Origin: Thalassobellus sediminis | GTDB taxonomy: Bacteria > Bacteroidota > Bacteroidia > Flavobacteriales > Flavobacteriaceae | Direction: 5' to 3' | Assembly: GCF_044386045.1 (NCBI RefSeq) | Contig: NZ_JBISCD010000034.1 | Span: 1-64,000, forward strand | Length of the DNA: 64,000 nucleotides | Part shown: positions 26,354-34,030 of the stretch, piece by piece | Layout: each line of letters opens with the position of its first letter | Numbering within the stretch: the stretch's first letter is position 1 | Notes under the pieces: generated by a model | What the model saw: the letters and a program-made list of their open reading frames with translations, nothing else | What the model was told of the DNA's origin: nothing | The model's database searches: none | Program-made: the position numbers and the translations under genes

Positions 26354-27130
26354 CTATTTTAAATCCCAATTGTTTAAGTTTTTAATAAAGTAATGTGCTG
26401 TTAAATCAAATTGAACAGGAACTAAAGAAATATAGCCATTTTTTAAAGCCCATTCATCAGTATCTTCACCACTATCTAAATTAACAAATTTTCCAGTAAG
26501 CCAATAATAATCTTTTCCTTGAGGTGTTTTACGCTTATCAAATTCTTCTACCCAATTAGCTTTTGCTTGTCTGCAAATTTTAATGCCTTTTATTTCTTTT
26601 TCAGAAAGGTTAGGGATATTAACATTTAAAACAACACCGTTAGGTAAGTCTTCCTTTAAAACATTTTCGGTAATGGTTTTAATGTATGTTTTCGATGCTT
26701 TAAAATTGGCATTCCATGTGTAATCAAGCAACGAGAATCCTATGGCAGGAATACCTTCAATACCAGCTTCAATGGCAGCGCTCATGGTACCAGAGTAAAT
26801 AACATTTATAGAAGAATTAGAGCCATGGTTTATGCCTGAAACACATAAATCTGGTTTTCTGGGCGATAACTCTCTAATAGCTAATTTAACACAATCGGCA
26901 GGTGTGCCAGAGCAGCTGTACTCTTTTTTTTGAGTTTTATCATCTATATTAATCTCTTCGGCATGCAGGGTCGAATCTAGAGTAATAGCGTGCCCCATAC
27001 CGCTTTGTGGGCTGTTGGGAGCTACCACAATAACGTCACCTATAGTTTCCATGATGCTTATAAGCATCCTAATACCAGGAGCAGTAATCCCGTCGTCATT
27101 AGTAACTAAAATTAGTGGTTTGTTTGTCAT
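26354..27130 (-). CDS. surE: 5'/3'-nucleotidase SurE
   Basis: 258 residues. SurE removes phosphate from nucleoside monophosphates and short polyphosphates with a divalent metal. Family signatures are clear: LILVTNDDGITAPGIRML (metal-binding DD at residues 12-13), VVAPNSPQSGMGHAIT, SCSGTPADCVKLAI and CVSGINHGSNSSINVIYSGTM. It is the first gene of the minus-strand block and diverges from the tail-specific protease gene across a 120-base spacer. Confidence 0.95.
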   Translation of the reverse strand: MTNKPLILVTNDDGITAPGIRMLISIMETIGDVIVVAPNSPQSGMGHAITLDSTLHAEEINIDDKTQKKEYSCSGTPADCVKLAIRELSPRKPDLCVSGINHGSNSSINVIYSGTMSAAIEAGIEGIPAIGFSLLDYTWNANFKASKTYIKTITENVLKEDLPNGVVLNVNIPNLSEKEIKGIKICRQAKANWVEEFDKRKTPQGKDYYWLTGKFVNLDSGEDTDEWALKNGYISLVPVQFDLTAHYFIKNLNNWDLK

Positions 27131-27224
27131 GCGTAAACTTAAAAGGTGTCGCTAAAATACATAATTTCCTCAGTAAACTGCTTATTTCTTTGGTTTAACA
27201 AAAAATTAGTAACAATTGCCTTTA

Positions 27225-27250
27225 TTGGCATGGTTTTTTCTTTATTTTAG
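27225..27250 (+). promoter_or_regulatory. Weak promoter candidate of the tail-specific protease gene
   Basis: TTG (27225-27227), 15 bases, then TATTTTAG (27243-27250), one base off the TAnnTTTG box and with short spacing. If real, the in-frame GTG at 27250 is inside the promoter and cannot be the start codon. Confidence 0.3.
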
Positions 27251-27309
27251 TGAAAAAATGTTGGGCTTTGTTTTTGTGTGCCATGAAAAATAAATTTATG
27301 AAAAGAATT

Positions 27310-29448
27310 ATGAAGAGAAATTATAAAATACTATCAATGTTATTATTACTGGCTTTTGCTTCGTGTAGTTTCATGTCTAAAACGTTTAGTAACCCAGATA
27401 AGGATAAATTATTAATTCAAGTAATTACCTTTGTTTTAGAGCAAGGGCATTTTGATCCGGTGGATATAAATGATGATTTTTCAGCTGAATTATTTAAAGA
27501 TTATGTGAAAATTATAGATCCGGTAAAACGTTATTTCTATCAATCGGATATTAAAGATTTCGAAAAATATAAGTTAAATATTGATGACCAATTAAAAGCT
27601 ACAGATATTACATTTTTTAATGTAACAAATGAAAGATTGCTTATACGTATTGATGAGGCTAAACAAATATATAGAGATTTATTATCTAAGCCTTTTGATT
27701 ATGCTATTGATGAAACTTATGAAACAGATTATGATAAAATAGGCTTTGCTAAAAGTAAAAAAGAAATGAAAGACAGGTGGAGAAAATTACTTAAATTTTC
27801 TACACTTTCTAATTATGACGACCTTCAAACAGAAGAAAAACAACTTAAAGAAAAAGATGCGTCCTACATAATGAAAACAGATGCAGAAATAGAAAAACAA
27901 GCAAGAGAATCAACTTTAAAATCGCTAGATATTTTATTTAACGATTACATAGATGATAAAGAGCGAGAAGATTACTTTGCAGAATATGTAAATACAATTG
28001 TAGAAGAGTTTGATCCTCATACTTATTATTTGGCACCTAGAAACAAGGAAGATTTCGATCAGCGTATGTCTGGTAAACTTGAAGGTATTGGAGCCAGACT
28101 TCAAAAAAGAATGGATTATATTAAAATTGTAGAATTAATTTCAGGTGGTCCAGCATGGAGAAGTAATGAACTTGAGGTAGAAGATATTATTTTGAAAGCA
28201 AAACAAGAAGATGAGGAATTCCCTGTAGATCTTGTTGGTATGCGAATTAGTGATGCTATTAAATACATAAAAGGACCAAAGGGAACTAAGGTGACTTTAA
28301 CGATAAAGAAAGTAGATGGTTCTATAGAAGATGTAACTATTACAAGAGATGTAGTTGAGTTAGTTGAAACCTATGCAAAAGCATCGTTGGTTACAAAAGA
28401 CAATAAAAAGTTTGGTGTTATTAATTTACCTGCATTTTATGTAGATTTTAAAGATTATAAAAATGTTAATGCAGCCAAAGATGTTAAAAAAGAAATTGAG
28501 AGATTAAAGGCTGATGGAATGCAAGGTTTAGTATTAGATTTACGTAATAATGGAGGTGGTTCTTTGCCAGCAGTTGTTGAAATGGCTGGTTTGTTTATAA
28601 AAGACGGACCTATTGTTCAAGTACGTTCTACAGGAGAAGCAAAAGATGTTTTAAGCGATAGAGATAAGTCTATTTCTTGGGATGGGCCATTAGTTATTTT
28701 GGTAAATGAAATATCGGCTTCTGCTTCCGAAATTATGTCTGCAGCAATGCAAGATTATAAAAGAGCTGTTATTATTGGAAGTAAACAAACCTATGGAAAA
28801 GGGACAGTTCAAAATGTTGTAAACCTGAATAATATGCTAAGAAATAATACTAGTGGAGATCTTGGTGCATTGGCGGTAACAACTCAAAAATATTATAGAA
28901 TTAATGGAGGGTCTGTGCAATTAGAAGGCGTTAAAAGTGATGTAGAAGTACCTGGTAGATTTAGCTTTATTAATGTAGGAGAAAAAGATAAAGATAATCC
29001 GTTGCCTTGGGATGAAATTGATGCAGCGAAATTTACGCCATGGGAAAATTATTTTGATTATGATTCAACAATTACCAAAAGTAAAGACCGTATGAGTAAT
29101 AATGGGCAGTTAAAACTTATTGAAGAAAATGCTAAATGGGTGAAGAGTAAAATAGATGAAACACTTTATTCTTTAAATTATAAAAAATATAAAGCAGAAT
29201 TAGAGAAGAATGAAGAAGAAGCCAAACAATTTGATGCCATATCAGATTATAAAACAAATTTAACGTTTGATTCTACGACTTTTGAAAAATCTCTTTTTGA
29301 AAGCGATACTACCGATTTAAAAGAAAAGCGCGAGCGTTGGCATCAGAGTTTGAGTCAAGATGTATACGTAGAAGAAGCCTTAAATGTTTTAGAAGATTTA
29401 AAAACGTCGTATCCTATTAAAAATGTAGCATCTGCTGTAAAAAACTAA
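27310..29448 (+). CDS. Carboxy-terminal (tail-specific) protease, S41 family lipoprotein
   Basis: About 712 residues from the ATG at 27310. That start gives a clean lipoprotein signal (KILSMLLLLAFASC), whereas in-frame starts at 27250, 27283 and 27298 add a hydrophilic lead. A helical N-terminal region is followed by a PDZ domain (about 220-310; GIGARLQKRMDYIKIVELISGG). The S41 peptidase core comes next: GLVLDLRNNGGGSL, EISASASEIMSAAMQDYKRA with the catalytic Ser, and IGSKQTYGKGTVQ with the catalytic Lys. The C-terminal helical domain (DUF3340-like) resembles E. coli Prc. It degrades envelope proteins from their C-termini in the periplasm. An OppC-like permease gene follows 8 bases later. Confidence 0.9.
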   Translation: MKRNYKILSMLLLLAFASCSFMSKTFSNPDKDKLLIQVITFVLEQGHFDPVDINDDFSAELFKDYVKIIDPVKRYFYQSDIKDFEKYKLNIDDQLKATDITFFNVTNERLLIRIDEAKQIYRDLLSKPFDYAIDETYETDYDKIGFAKSKKEMKDRWRKLLKFSTLSNYDDLQTEEKQLKEKDASYIMKTDAEIEKQARESTLKSLDILFNDYIDDKEREDYFAEYVNTIVEEFDPHTYYLAPRNKEDFDQRMSGKLEGIGARLQKRMDYIKIVELISGGPAWRSNELEVEDIILKAKQEDEEFPVDLVGMRISDAIKYIKGPKGTKVTLTIKKVDGSIEDVTITRDVVELVETYAKASLVTKDNKKFGVINLPAFYVDFKDYKNVNAAKDVKKEIERLKADGMQGLVLDLRNNGGGSLPAVVEMAGLFIKDGPIVQVRSTGEAKDVLSDRDKSISWDGPLVILVNEISASASEIMSAAMQDYKRAVIIGSKQTYGKGTVQNVVNLNNMLRNNTSGDLGALAVTTQKYYRINGGSVQLEGVKSDVEVPGRFSFINVGEKDKDNPLPWDEIDAAKFTPWENYFDYDSTITKSKDRMSNNGQLKLIEENAKWVKSKIDETLYSLNYKKYKAELEKNEEEAKQFDAISDYKTNLTFDSTTFEKSLFESDTTDLKEKRERWHQSLSQDVYVEEALNVLEDLKTSYPIKNVASAVKN

Positions 29449-29456
29449 GATTATAG

Positions 29457-30551
29457 ATGAGTCATAAGTCTAACTCACTAAAACAATTAGCGCTCCAAAA
29501 GTTTAAAAAGAACTTTTGGGGCGTTTTTAGTTTCTATTTTATTGTATTTGTAGGCTTGGTTTCTGTGTTTGCTTATGTGTTTGCTCCAGACAACTCACAA
29601 TATGCAAATCAAATGCATTTGTCTATTCATTCAGAAAAACCAGGGTTTACAGTTAATATGATTACGTTGCCTTCAGAATTAAAAATGGAACAAAGCACTT
29701 TTGATAAATTGTTCTTTGGAAAAAAAAATACAGATACCGAAATTCCTATTTCAGCATACACAATTAATGAAAATACAGTAACATATACCGAATACGCTGC
29801 CGATGGTTTAAAAGGTGTAGAAAAAATAGTGAGTTTAAATAGCTTTCCTAAAAAAAACATAGCCAATTATATAAAAGAAAAAACCTTTCTTTTTGGAACA
29901 GATAAGTATGGGCGCGATTTATTAAGTCGTGTGTTGGTAGGCGCTAGAATATCTTTTTTTATTGGCTTTGTGGCGGTATTTATTTCGTTAATTATTGGAG
30001 TTTTTATTGGAAGTATAGCTGGTTATTTTGGCGGTAAAGTAGATGCTGTTATTATGTGGGTTATTAATGTTACTTGGTCTATTCCTACCTTGTTATTGGT
30101 TATTGCTATAACTTTGGCTTTGGGTAAAGGTTTTTGGCAAGTATTTATAGCAGTTGGGCTTACTATGTGGGTCGAGGTGGCTAGAGTAGTGCGCGGACAA
30201 ATAATTAGTACTAAAGAAATGCAATATGTTACGGCGGCAAGAGCGCTTGGTTTTAACGATTTTAGAATAATTACCAAACATATTTTACCAAATATAATGG
30301 CTCCGGTTATAGTAATATCAGCAGCTAATTTTGCGGGTGCTATTTTAATTGAAAGCGGGCTTAGTTTTTTAGGCATAGGCGCACAACCGCCAATGGCAAG
30401 CTGGGGAGCAATGATTAAAGACCATTATAATTATATTATACTAGGAAAACCGTATTTAGCTATTATACCTGGGCTTTGTATTGTGAGTTTAGTTATGGCA
30501 TTTATGCTTATTGGGAATGCCTTGCGAGATGCTTTGGATGTTAAGAATTAG
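29457..30551 (+). CDS. OppC/DppC-type ABC transporter permease, orphan
   Basis: 364 residues. One N-terminal helix (residues about 20-42) is followed by an unusually large periplasmic insert (about 45-150). The MetI-like permease domain then has five to six helices, opening with FGTDKYGRDLLSRVLVGARIS. The EAA loop that docks the ATPase is present (VTAARALGFNDFRIITKHILPNIMAPVI), followed by ESGLSFLGIGAQPPMASWGAMI. Opp/Dpp systems import peptides or other small solutes. No OppB, ATPase or binding-protein gene is nearby; the only close neighbour is the protease upstream, 8 bases away. Partners must lie elsewhere. Substrate unknown. Confidence 0.87.
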   Translation: MSHKSNSLKQLALQKFKKNFWGVFSFYFIVFVGLVSVFAYVFAPDNSQYANQMHLSIHSEKPGFTVNMITLPSELKMEQSTFDKLFFGKKNTDTEIPISAYTINENTVTYTEYAADGLKGVEKIVSLNSFPKKNIANYIKEKTFLFGTDKYGRDLLSRVLVGARISFFIGFVAVFISLIIGVFIGSIAGYFGGKVDAVIMWVINVTWSIPTLLLVIAITLALGKGFWQVFIAVGLTMWVEVARVVRGQIISTKEMQYVTAARALGFNDFRIITKHILPNIMAPVIVISAANFAGAILIESGLSFLGIGAQPPMASWGAMIKDHYNYIILGKPYLAIIPGLCIVSLVMAFMLIGNALRDALDVKN

Positions 30552-30646
30552 TGAGTGGAGTTGCTTTTAAAGTTTATAGAGTTTATGTACAGTTGTTCTA
30601 GCTTTTTATCTGATAATAAAATTGATGTAAATAAGGGTAAGAAAGC

Positions 30647-31252
30647 TTAATCTAAGTTCATATTCTCATTCAAACTATCAATATATTTTAAAACCTCGTC
30701 TTTACCAATGTCTTTAGACGATGAGGTGATAAAATAATTCGGCATATCTTCCCAAGTTTCTAGAAGTATATTTTTGTAAGCTTCAACATGGTCGTTAATG
30801 GCTTTTGGTCTTAGCTTATCGGCTTTTGTGAAAATAATAGAAAATGGTACGCCGTTTTCTCCCATCCATTGCATAAATTCTAAGTCTACAGGCTGTGGCG
30901 TATGTCTAATATCTACTAAAACAAAAGCGGTAACCAGTTGCTCGCGTAAACCAAAATATTGAGTTATAAATTTTTGAAATACTTTTTTAGAACTTTTAGA
31001 AACACGCGCATAACCATAGCCAGGTAAATCTACCAAGTGCCAGTTTTTATTAATTAAAAAGTGGTTTATAAGTTGTGTTTTTCCTGGTCTTCCAGATGTT
31101 TTTGCTAAGCTTTTTCGGCTAGTAAGCATATTTATTAAGGATGACTTTCCAACATTGCTCCTGCCTATAAATGCATATTCAGGTAACTTGCTTTTTGGGC
31201 ATTTGGCAACATCAGAGTTACTCATAACAAATTCGGCCGACTTAATTTTCAT
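30647..31252 (-). CDS. engB: Ribosome biogenesis GTPase EngB/YsxC
   Basis: 201 residues, the usual size. GTPase motifs: G1 GRSNVGKSS (residues 30-38), G3 DLPGYGYARVSK, G4 FTKADKLRP and G5 ITSSSKDIG. EngB (YihA/YsxC) is needed for large-subunit assembly and, by depletion phenotype in other bacteria, for division. It follows the alpha/beta-hydrolase gene by 43 bases on the same strand and is probably transcribed from that gene's promoter (32083-32112). The gap contains a small CCGA-GAAA-TCGG hairpin. Confidence 0.94.
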   Translation of the reverse strand: MKIKSAEFVMSNSDVAKCPKSKLPEYAFIGRSNVGKSSLINMLTSRKSLAKTSGRPGKTQLINHFLINKNWHLVDLPGYGYARVSKSSKKVFQKFITQYFGLREQLVTAFVLVDIRHTPQPVDLEFMQWMGENGVPFSIIFTKADKLRPKAINDHVEAYKNILLETWEDMPNYFITSSSKDIGKDEVLKYIDSLNENMNLD

Positions 31253-31295
31253 ATTTTATTGTTTCCGAGAAATCGGGAGTTTTATTAATTGAATC

Positions 31296-32060
31296 TTAAA
31301 GGTTTCTTTTTTGAAACCAAGTATCAAGTATCGTGTTAAACTCATCTGGGTGCTCCATCATAGCAGCATGTCCGCATTTATCAATCCAATATAAATCTGA
31401 ATCTGGTAAAAGTTCATTAAACTCTACAGCAACTTCAGGCGGTGTTACATTGTCATTTTTACCCCAAATAATACAGGTTGGTGTATGCATCTTAGGTAAG
31501 TCTTTAGCCATATTGTGCCTTATCGCGCTTTTTGCAATCGCTAAGGTTTTTATAAGTTTGTTTCTGTCGTTTACGGTTTCATATACTTCATCTACAATTT
31601 CTTTTGTAGCAACCTCAGGGTCGTAAAAAACATCTTGTGCTTTCTTTTTTATAACCTCATAGTCGCTGCGTTTAGTATAGCCGCCACCCATTGCGCTTTC
31701 GTAAAGTCCAGAACTTCCGGTTATTATAAGAGCTTTTACTTTTTCTGGGTATAGTTTTGTATGATATAAGCCTATGTGTCCGCCAAGTGAGTTTCCTAAT
31801 AAAATAACTTCATCGAAACCTTTAAATTCTATAAAATCAAATAAATACTTGGCGAAACTTTTTACGTTTGTTTTAAGTAAAGACATTGAATATATGGGTA
31901 GTTCTGGTATTATAACTTTATACCCTTTTTTGCTAAAAAAATCAGAAACACCATTAAAATTACTTAGTCCTCCCATTAAACCGTGTAATACAATTATAGG
32001 GGTGCCTTCACCAGTTTCAATATAACTGAAATCTTTTTCTTTTTTTAAACGATGCGCCAT
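31296..32060 (-). CDS. Alpha/beta-hydrolase
   Basis: 254 residues with the standard fold. IVLHGLMGGLSNF is the oxyanion-hole HG motif, LLGNSLGGHIGL the nucleophile elbow (catalytic Ser), CIIWGKNDNVTPPE the Asp region, and CGHAAMMEHPDEF the catalytic His. There is no signal peptide, so it is cytoplasmic. The substrate cannot be assigned; esterase, lipase-like and C-C hydrolase members share these motifs. It has a very good promoter 16-23 bases upstream and is divergent from the mraZ cluster. Confidence 0.85.
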   Translation of the reverse strand: MAHRLKKEKDFSYIETGEGTPIIVLHGLMGGLSNFNGVSDFFSKKGYKVIIPELPIYSMSLLKTNVKSFAKYLFDFIEFKGFDEVILLGNSLGGHIGLYHTKLYPEKVKALIITGSSGLYESAMGGGYTKRSDYEVIKKKAQDVFYDPEVATKEIVDEVYETVNDRNKLIKTLAIAKSAIRHNMAKDLPKMHTPTCIIWGKNDNVTPPEVAVEFNELLPDSDLYWIDKCGHAAMMEHPDEFNTILDTWFQKRNL

Positions 32061-32082
32061 TAATTAGTCATTGCGTTAAAAA

Positions 32083-32112
32083 CAAATATAGGTAAATCAT
32101 TCATAGTTTCAA
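32083..32112 (-). promoter_or_regulatory. Bacteroidota promoter of the hydrolase-engB unit
   Basis: Minus strand TTG (32112-32110), exactly 19 bases, then TATATTTG (32090-32083). The start codon at 32060 follows 22 bases later. It is one of the two best promoter matches in the window. Confidence 0.75.
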
Positions 32113-32274
32113 TGATTTTAATTGTTCTGCAAAAATAATAGTTTTTAACCAAGATGTTAACAATACATCTCTTTTTTAATCTTTTTCTCTAATAGGTTGA
32201 AAGTGAGTGATGGTGCTATTTTTTTTGCGAAAAACCTGTTATAAAACACGTTTAATCGAAAATTTATTAACAAA

Positions 32275-32300
32275 GTGGTATAAAGTGGTAAAATGTGGTA
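32275..32300 (+). promoter_or_regulatory. MraZ-type operator: three TGGTA boxes at 10-bp spacing
   Basis: GTGGTA occurs at 32275, 32285 and 32295, one helical turn apart, within the larger repeats (c/t)AAAGTGGTA. E. coli MraZ binds TGGGA-N5-TGGGA-N5-TGGGA upstream of its own gene, and here the same geometry holds with TGGTA. The boxes lie on the -33 side of a perfect -7 element, so bound MraZ should block RNA polymerase. Autoregulation of the division cluster is the likely role. Confidence 0.8.
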
Positions 32301-32310
32301 AAATTTTCGA

Positions 32311-32318
32311 TATATTTG
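32311..32318 (+). promoter_or_regulatory. -7 element (TATATTTG) of the division and cell-wall cluster
   Basis: Exact TAnnTTTG, 11 bases after the last MraZ box and 32 bases before the mraZ TTG start. The -33 region is occupied by the boxes and has no TTG. Confidence 0.65.
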
Positions 32319-32350
32319 AATCTTTAAGATTTAAACTTTATTCAATCGCT

Positions 32351-32821
32351 TTGAGCTTATTAACAGGGACATACGAATGTAAAGTAGATGCCAAAGGCAG
32401 ACTAATGATGCCTGCTGCAATAAAAAAGCAGTTGGCTTCGGTGTTGCAAGATGGTTTTGTGTTGCGTCGTTCGGTGTTTCAGAAATGCTTAGAGTTGTAC
32501 CCAATGAGTGAGTGGCAGGTGTTGATGCAAAAAATGAATAAGTTAAATAAGTTTAAAAAGAAGAACAACGATTTTATTCGTCGTTTTACTGCAGGAGCAA
32601 AAATAGTTGAGGTGGATGTTAATGGGCGTTTATTGGTGCCTAAGGATTTGACGGTTTTTGCTAATATTTCAAAAAATATAGTGGTAGCTTCTGCTATAAA
32701 TATTATTGAAATTTGGGATAAAGATTTATACGAGCAAGCTATTGATGATGCGTCTTTAGATTTTGCAGACTTAGCTGAAGAAGTAATGGGACAAGATGAT
32801 GATGACTATGGAATATCATAA
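32351..32821 (+). CDS. mraZ: Transcriptional regulator MraZ
   Basis: 156 residues from a TTG start at 32351, giving the usual N-terminus SLLTGTYECKVDAKGRLMMP. A longer in-frame reading from 32207 would run through the operator and promoter and encodes unrelated residues, so it is rejected. Two SpoVT/AbrB-type half domains are present: TYECKVDAKGRLMMPAAIKK and AKIVEVDVNGRLLVPKDLT. MraZ forms a ring that binds spaced TGG boxes and represses its own division cluster. Its binding boxes are visible at 32275-32300. The stop overlaps the rsmH start by 14 bases. Confidence 0.9.
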   Translation: MSLLTGTYECKVDAKGRLMMPAAIKKQLASVLQDGFVLRRSVFQKCLELYPMSEWQVLMQKMNKLNKFKKKNNDFIRRFTAGAKIVEVDVNGRLLVPKDLTVFANISKNIVVASAINIIEIWDKDLYEQAIDDASLDFADLAEEVMGQDDDDYGIS

Positions 32822-33704
32822 TCCAGTATTGTTAACAGAAACTGTTGACGGTTTAAATATTAAAGAAGATGGTGTTTACGTGGATGTTACTTTTGGTGGT
32901 GGCGGACATAGTAAAGAAATATTAAAAAGACTTGGTGAAAAGGGGAGGTTGTTTGCTTTTGATCAAGATTTAGATGCGCTTGGGAATGCAATTGATGACA
33001 GTCGGTTTACATTAATAAATGAAAATTTTAGATACATAAAGCGTTTTTTAAGGTTTTATGGTGTAAAACAGGTTGATGGTGTTTTGGCAGATTTTGGTGT
33101 GTCGTCTCATCAGTTTGATGTTGCAGAGCGTGGGTTTTCTACCCGGTTTGAGGCAGATTTAGATATGCGAATGAATCAGGAAAATGAAATATCTGCATAT
33201 CATGTGGTTAATGATTATGAGGAAGAACAATTGAAGGATGTGTTTTTGCAATATGGGGAGTTGAGAGCGGCTCCGGCAATGGCTAGGTTAATTGTAGAGC
33301 ATAGAAAAACAGATTCTATAATAACGAGTGAACAGTTAAAAACGGTATTGAGGAAATTTTTACCGCCACGACATGAAAACAAAGTGTTGGCGCAAATATA
33401 TCAAGCTATTAGAATTGAAGTGAATCAAGAGATTGAAGCTTTAAAAGAGTTTTTGCTTCAAACGCCAGAGATTTTAGTTAAAGGAGGTCGGTTAAGTTTT
33501 ATCTCTTATCATTCGTTAGAAGATAGATTAGTGAAACGTTTTATAAGAAATGGATTGTTTGAAGGAGAGCCAGAGCGTGATATGTTTGGGAATTTTGAAG
33601 TGCCACTTAAAAAGGTAAACGGTTTAATAGTGCCTAGTAAAGAAGAAATAAAAATAAATAGCAGAGCAAGAAGTGCGAAACTAAGAGTAGCAGAAAAATT
33701 GTAA
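32808..33704 (+). CDS. rsmH: 16S rRNA (cytosine-1402-N4)-methyltransferase RsmH
   Basis: 298 residues from the ATG at 32808 (MEYHNPVLLTE); in-frame ATGs at 32796, 32799 and 32802 add only MMMT. The SAM site is DVTFGGGGHSKEIL, and the rest of the family signature follows: DGVLADFGVSSHQFDVAERGFS, the MARLIVEHRKT region and SFISYHSLEDRLVKRF. RsmH (MraW) methylates C1402 of 16S rRNA in the ribosomal P site. It is the conserved second gene of the cluster and overlaps ftsL by one base (TAATG). Confidence 0.95.
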   Translation: MEYHNPVLLTETVDGLNIKEDGVYVDVTFGGGGHSKEILKRLGEKGRLFAFDQDLDALGNAIDDSRFTLINENFRYIKRFLRFYGVKQVDGVLADFGVSSHQFDVAERGFSTRFEADLDMRMNQENEISAYHVVNDYEEEQLKDVFLQYGELRAAPAMARLIVEHRKTDSIITSEQLKTVLRKFLPPRHENKVLAQIYQAIRIEVNQEIEALKEFLLQTPEILVKGGRLSFISYHSLEDRLVKRFIRNGLFEGEPERDMFGNFEVPLKKVNGLIVPSKEEIKINSRARSAKLRVAEKL

Positions 33705-34021
33705 TGAAAAAAAATATCTATAACATATTAAAAGGTACTTTTTTAATTAGCGATGATTCTTTTAAGAGTTGGCGTTTTATTTTGTTTCTCTCTGGGTTGG
33801 CTATTGTTATGATTGCGAGTTCACATAGTGCAGATAAAAAAGTATATGAAATTGTTAGGTTGACAAATGAGGTTAAAGAAATGCGATCGGCATTTGTAGA
33901 TGGTCGCTCAAAACTAATGCGGCTTAAAATGGAATCTGCAGTAGTGGATAAAATGAAAGATAAGGGCTTGGTGTCTTCGGTGGTGCCGCCTAAAAAGATA
34001 AAAGTTAAATCTCAAAATTAA
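33704..34021 (+). CDS. ftsL: FtsL-like division protein
   Basis: 105 residues with one transmembrane helix at about 25-40 (WRFILFLSGLAIVMIASSHSA) and a periplasmic heptad-like coiled coil (about 45-80, KKVYEIVRLTNEVKEMRSAFV). This size and topology, and its place between rsmH and ftsI, identify the Bacteroidota FtsL family. FtsL forms a complex with FtsB and FtsQ that signals to FtsWI. The start overlaps the rsmH stop. The ftsI TTG lies nine bases past its stop. Confidence 0.85.
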   Translation: MKKNIYNILKGTFLISDDSFKSWRFILFLSGLAIVMIASSHSADKKVYEIVRLTNEVKEMRSAFVDGRSKLMRLKMESAVVDKMKDKGLVSSVVPPKKIKVKSQN

Positions 34022-34030
34022 AGCAAGACC

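Noticed and set aside
32207..32350. N-terminal extension of MraZ from the ATG at 32207
   Set aside because: It would translate across the MraZ boxes and the -7 promoter element and does not resemble MraZ; the family N-terminus begins at the TTG at 32351.
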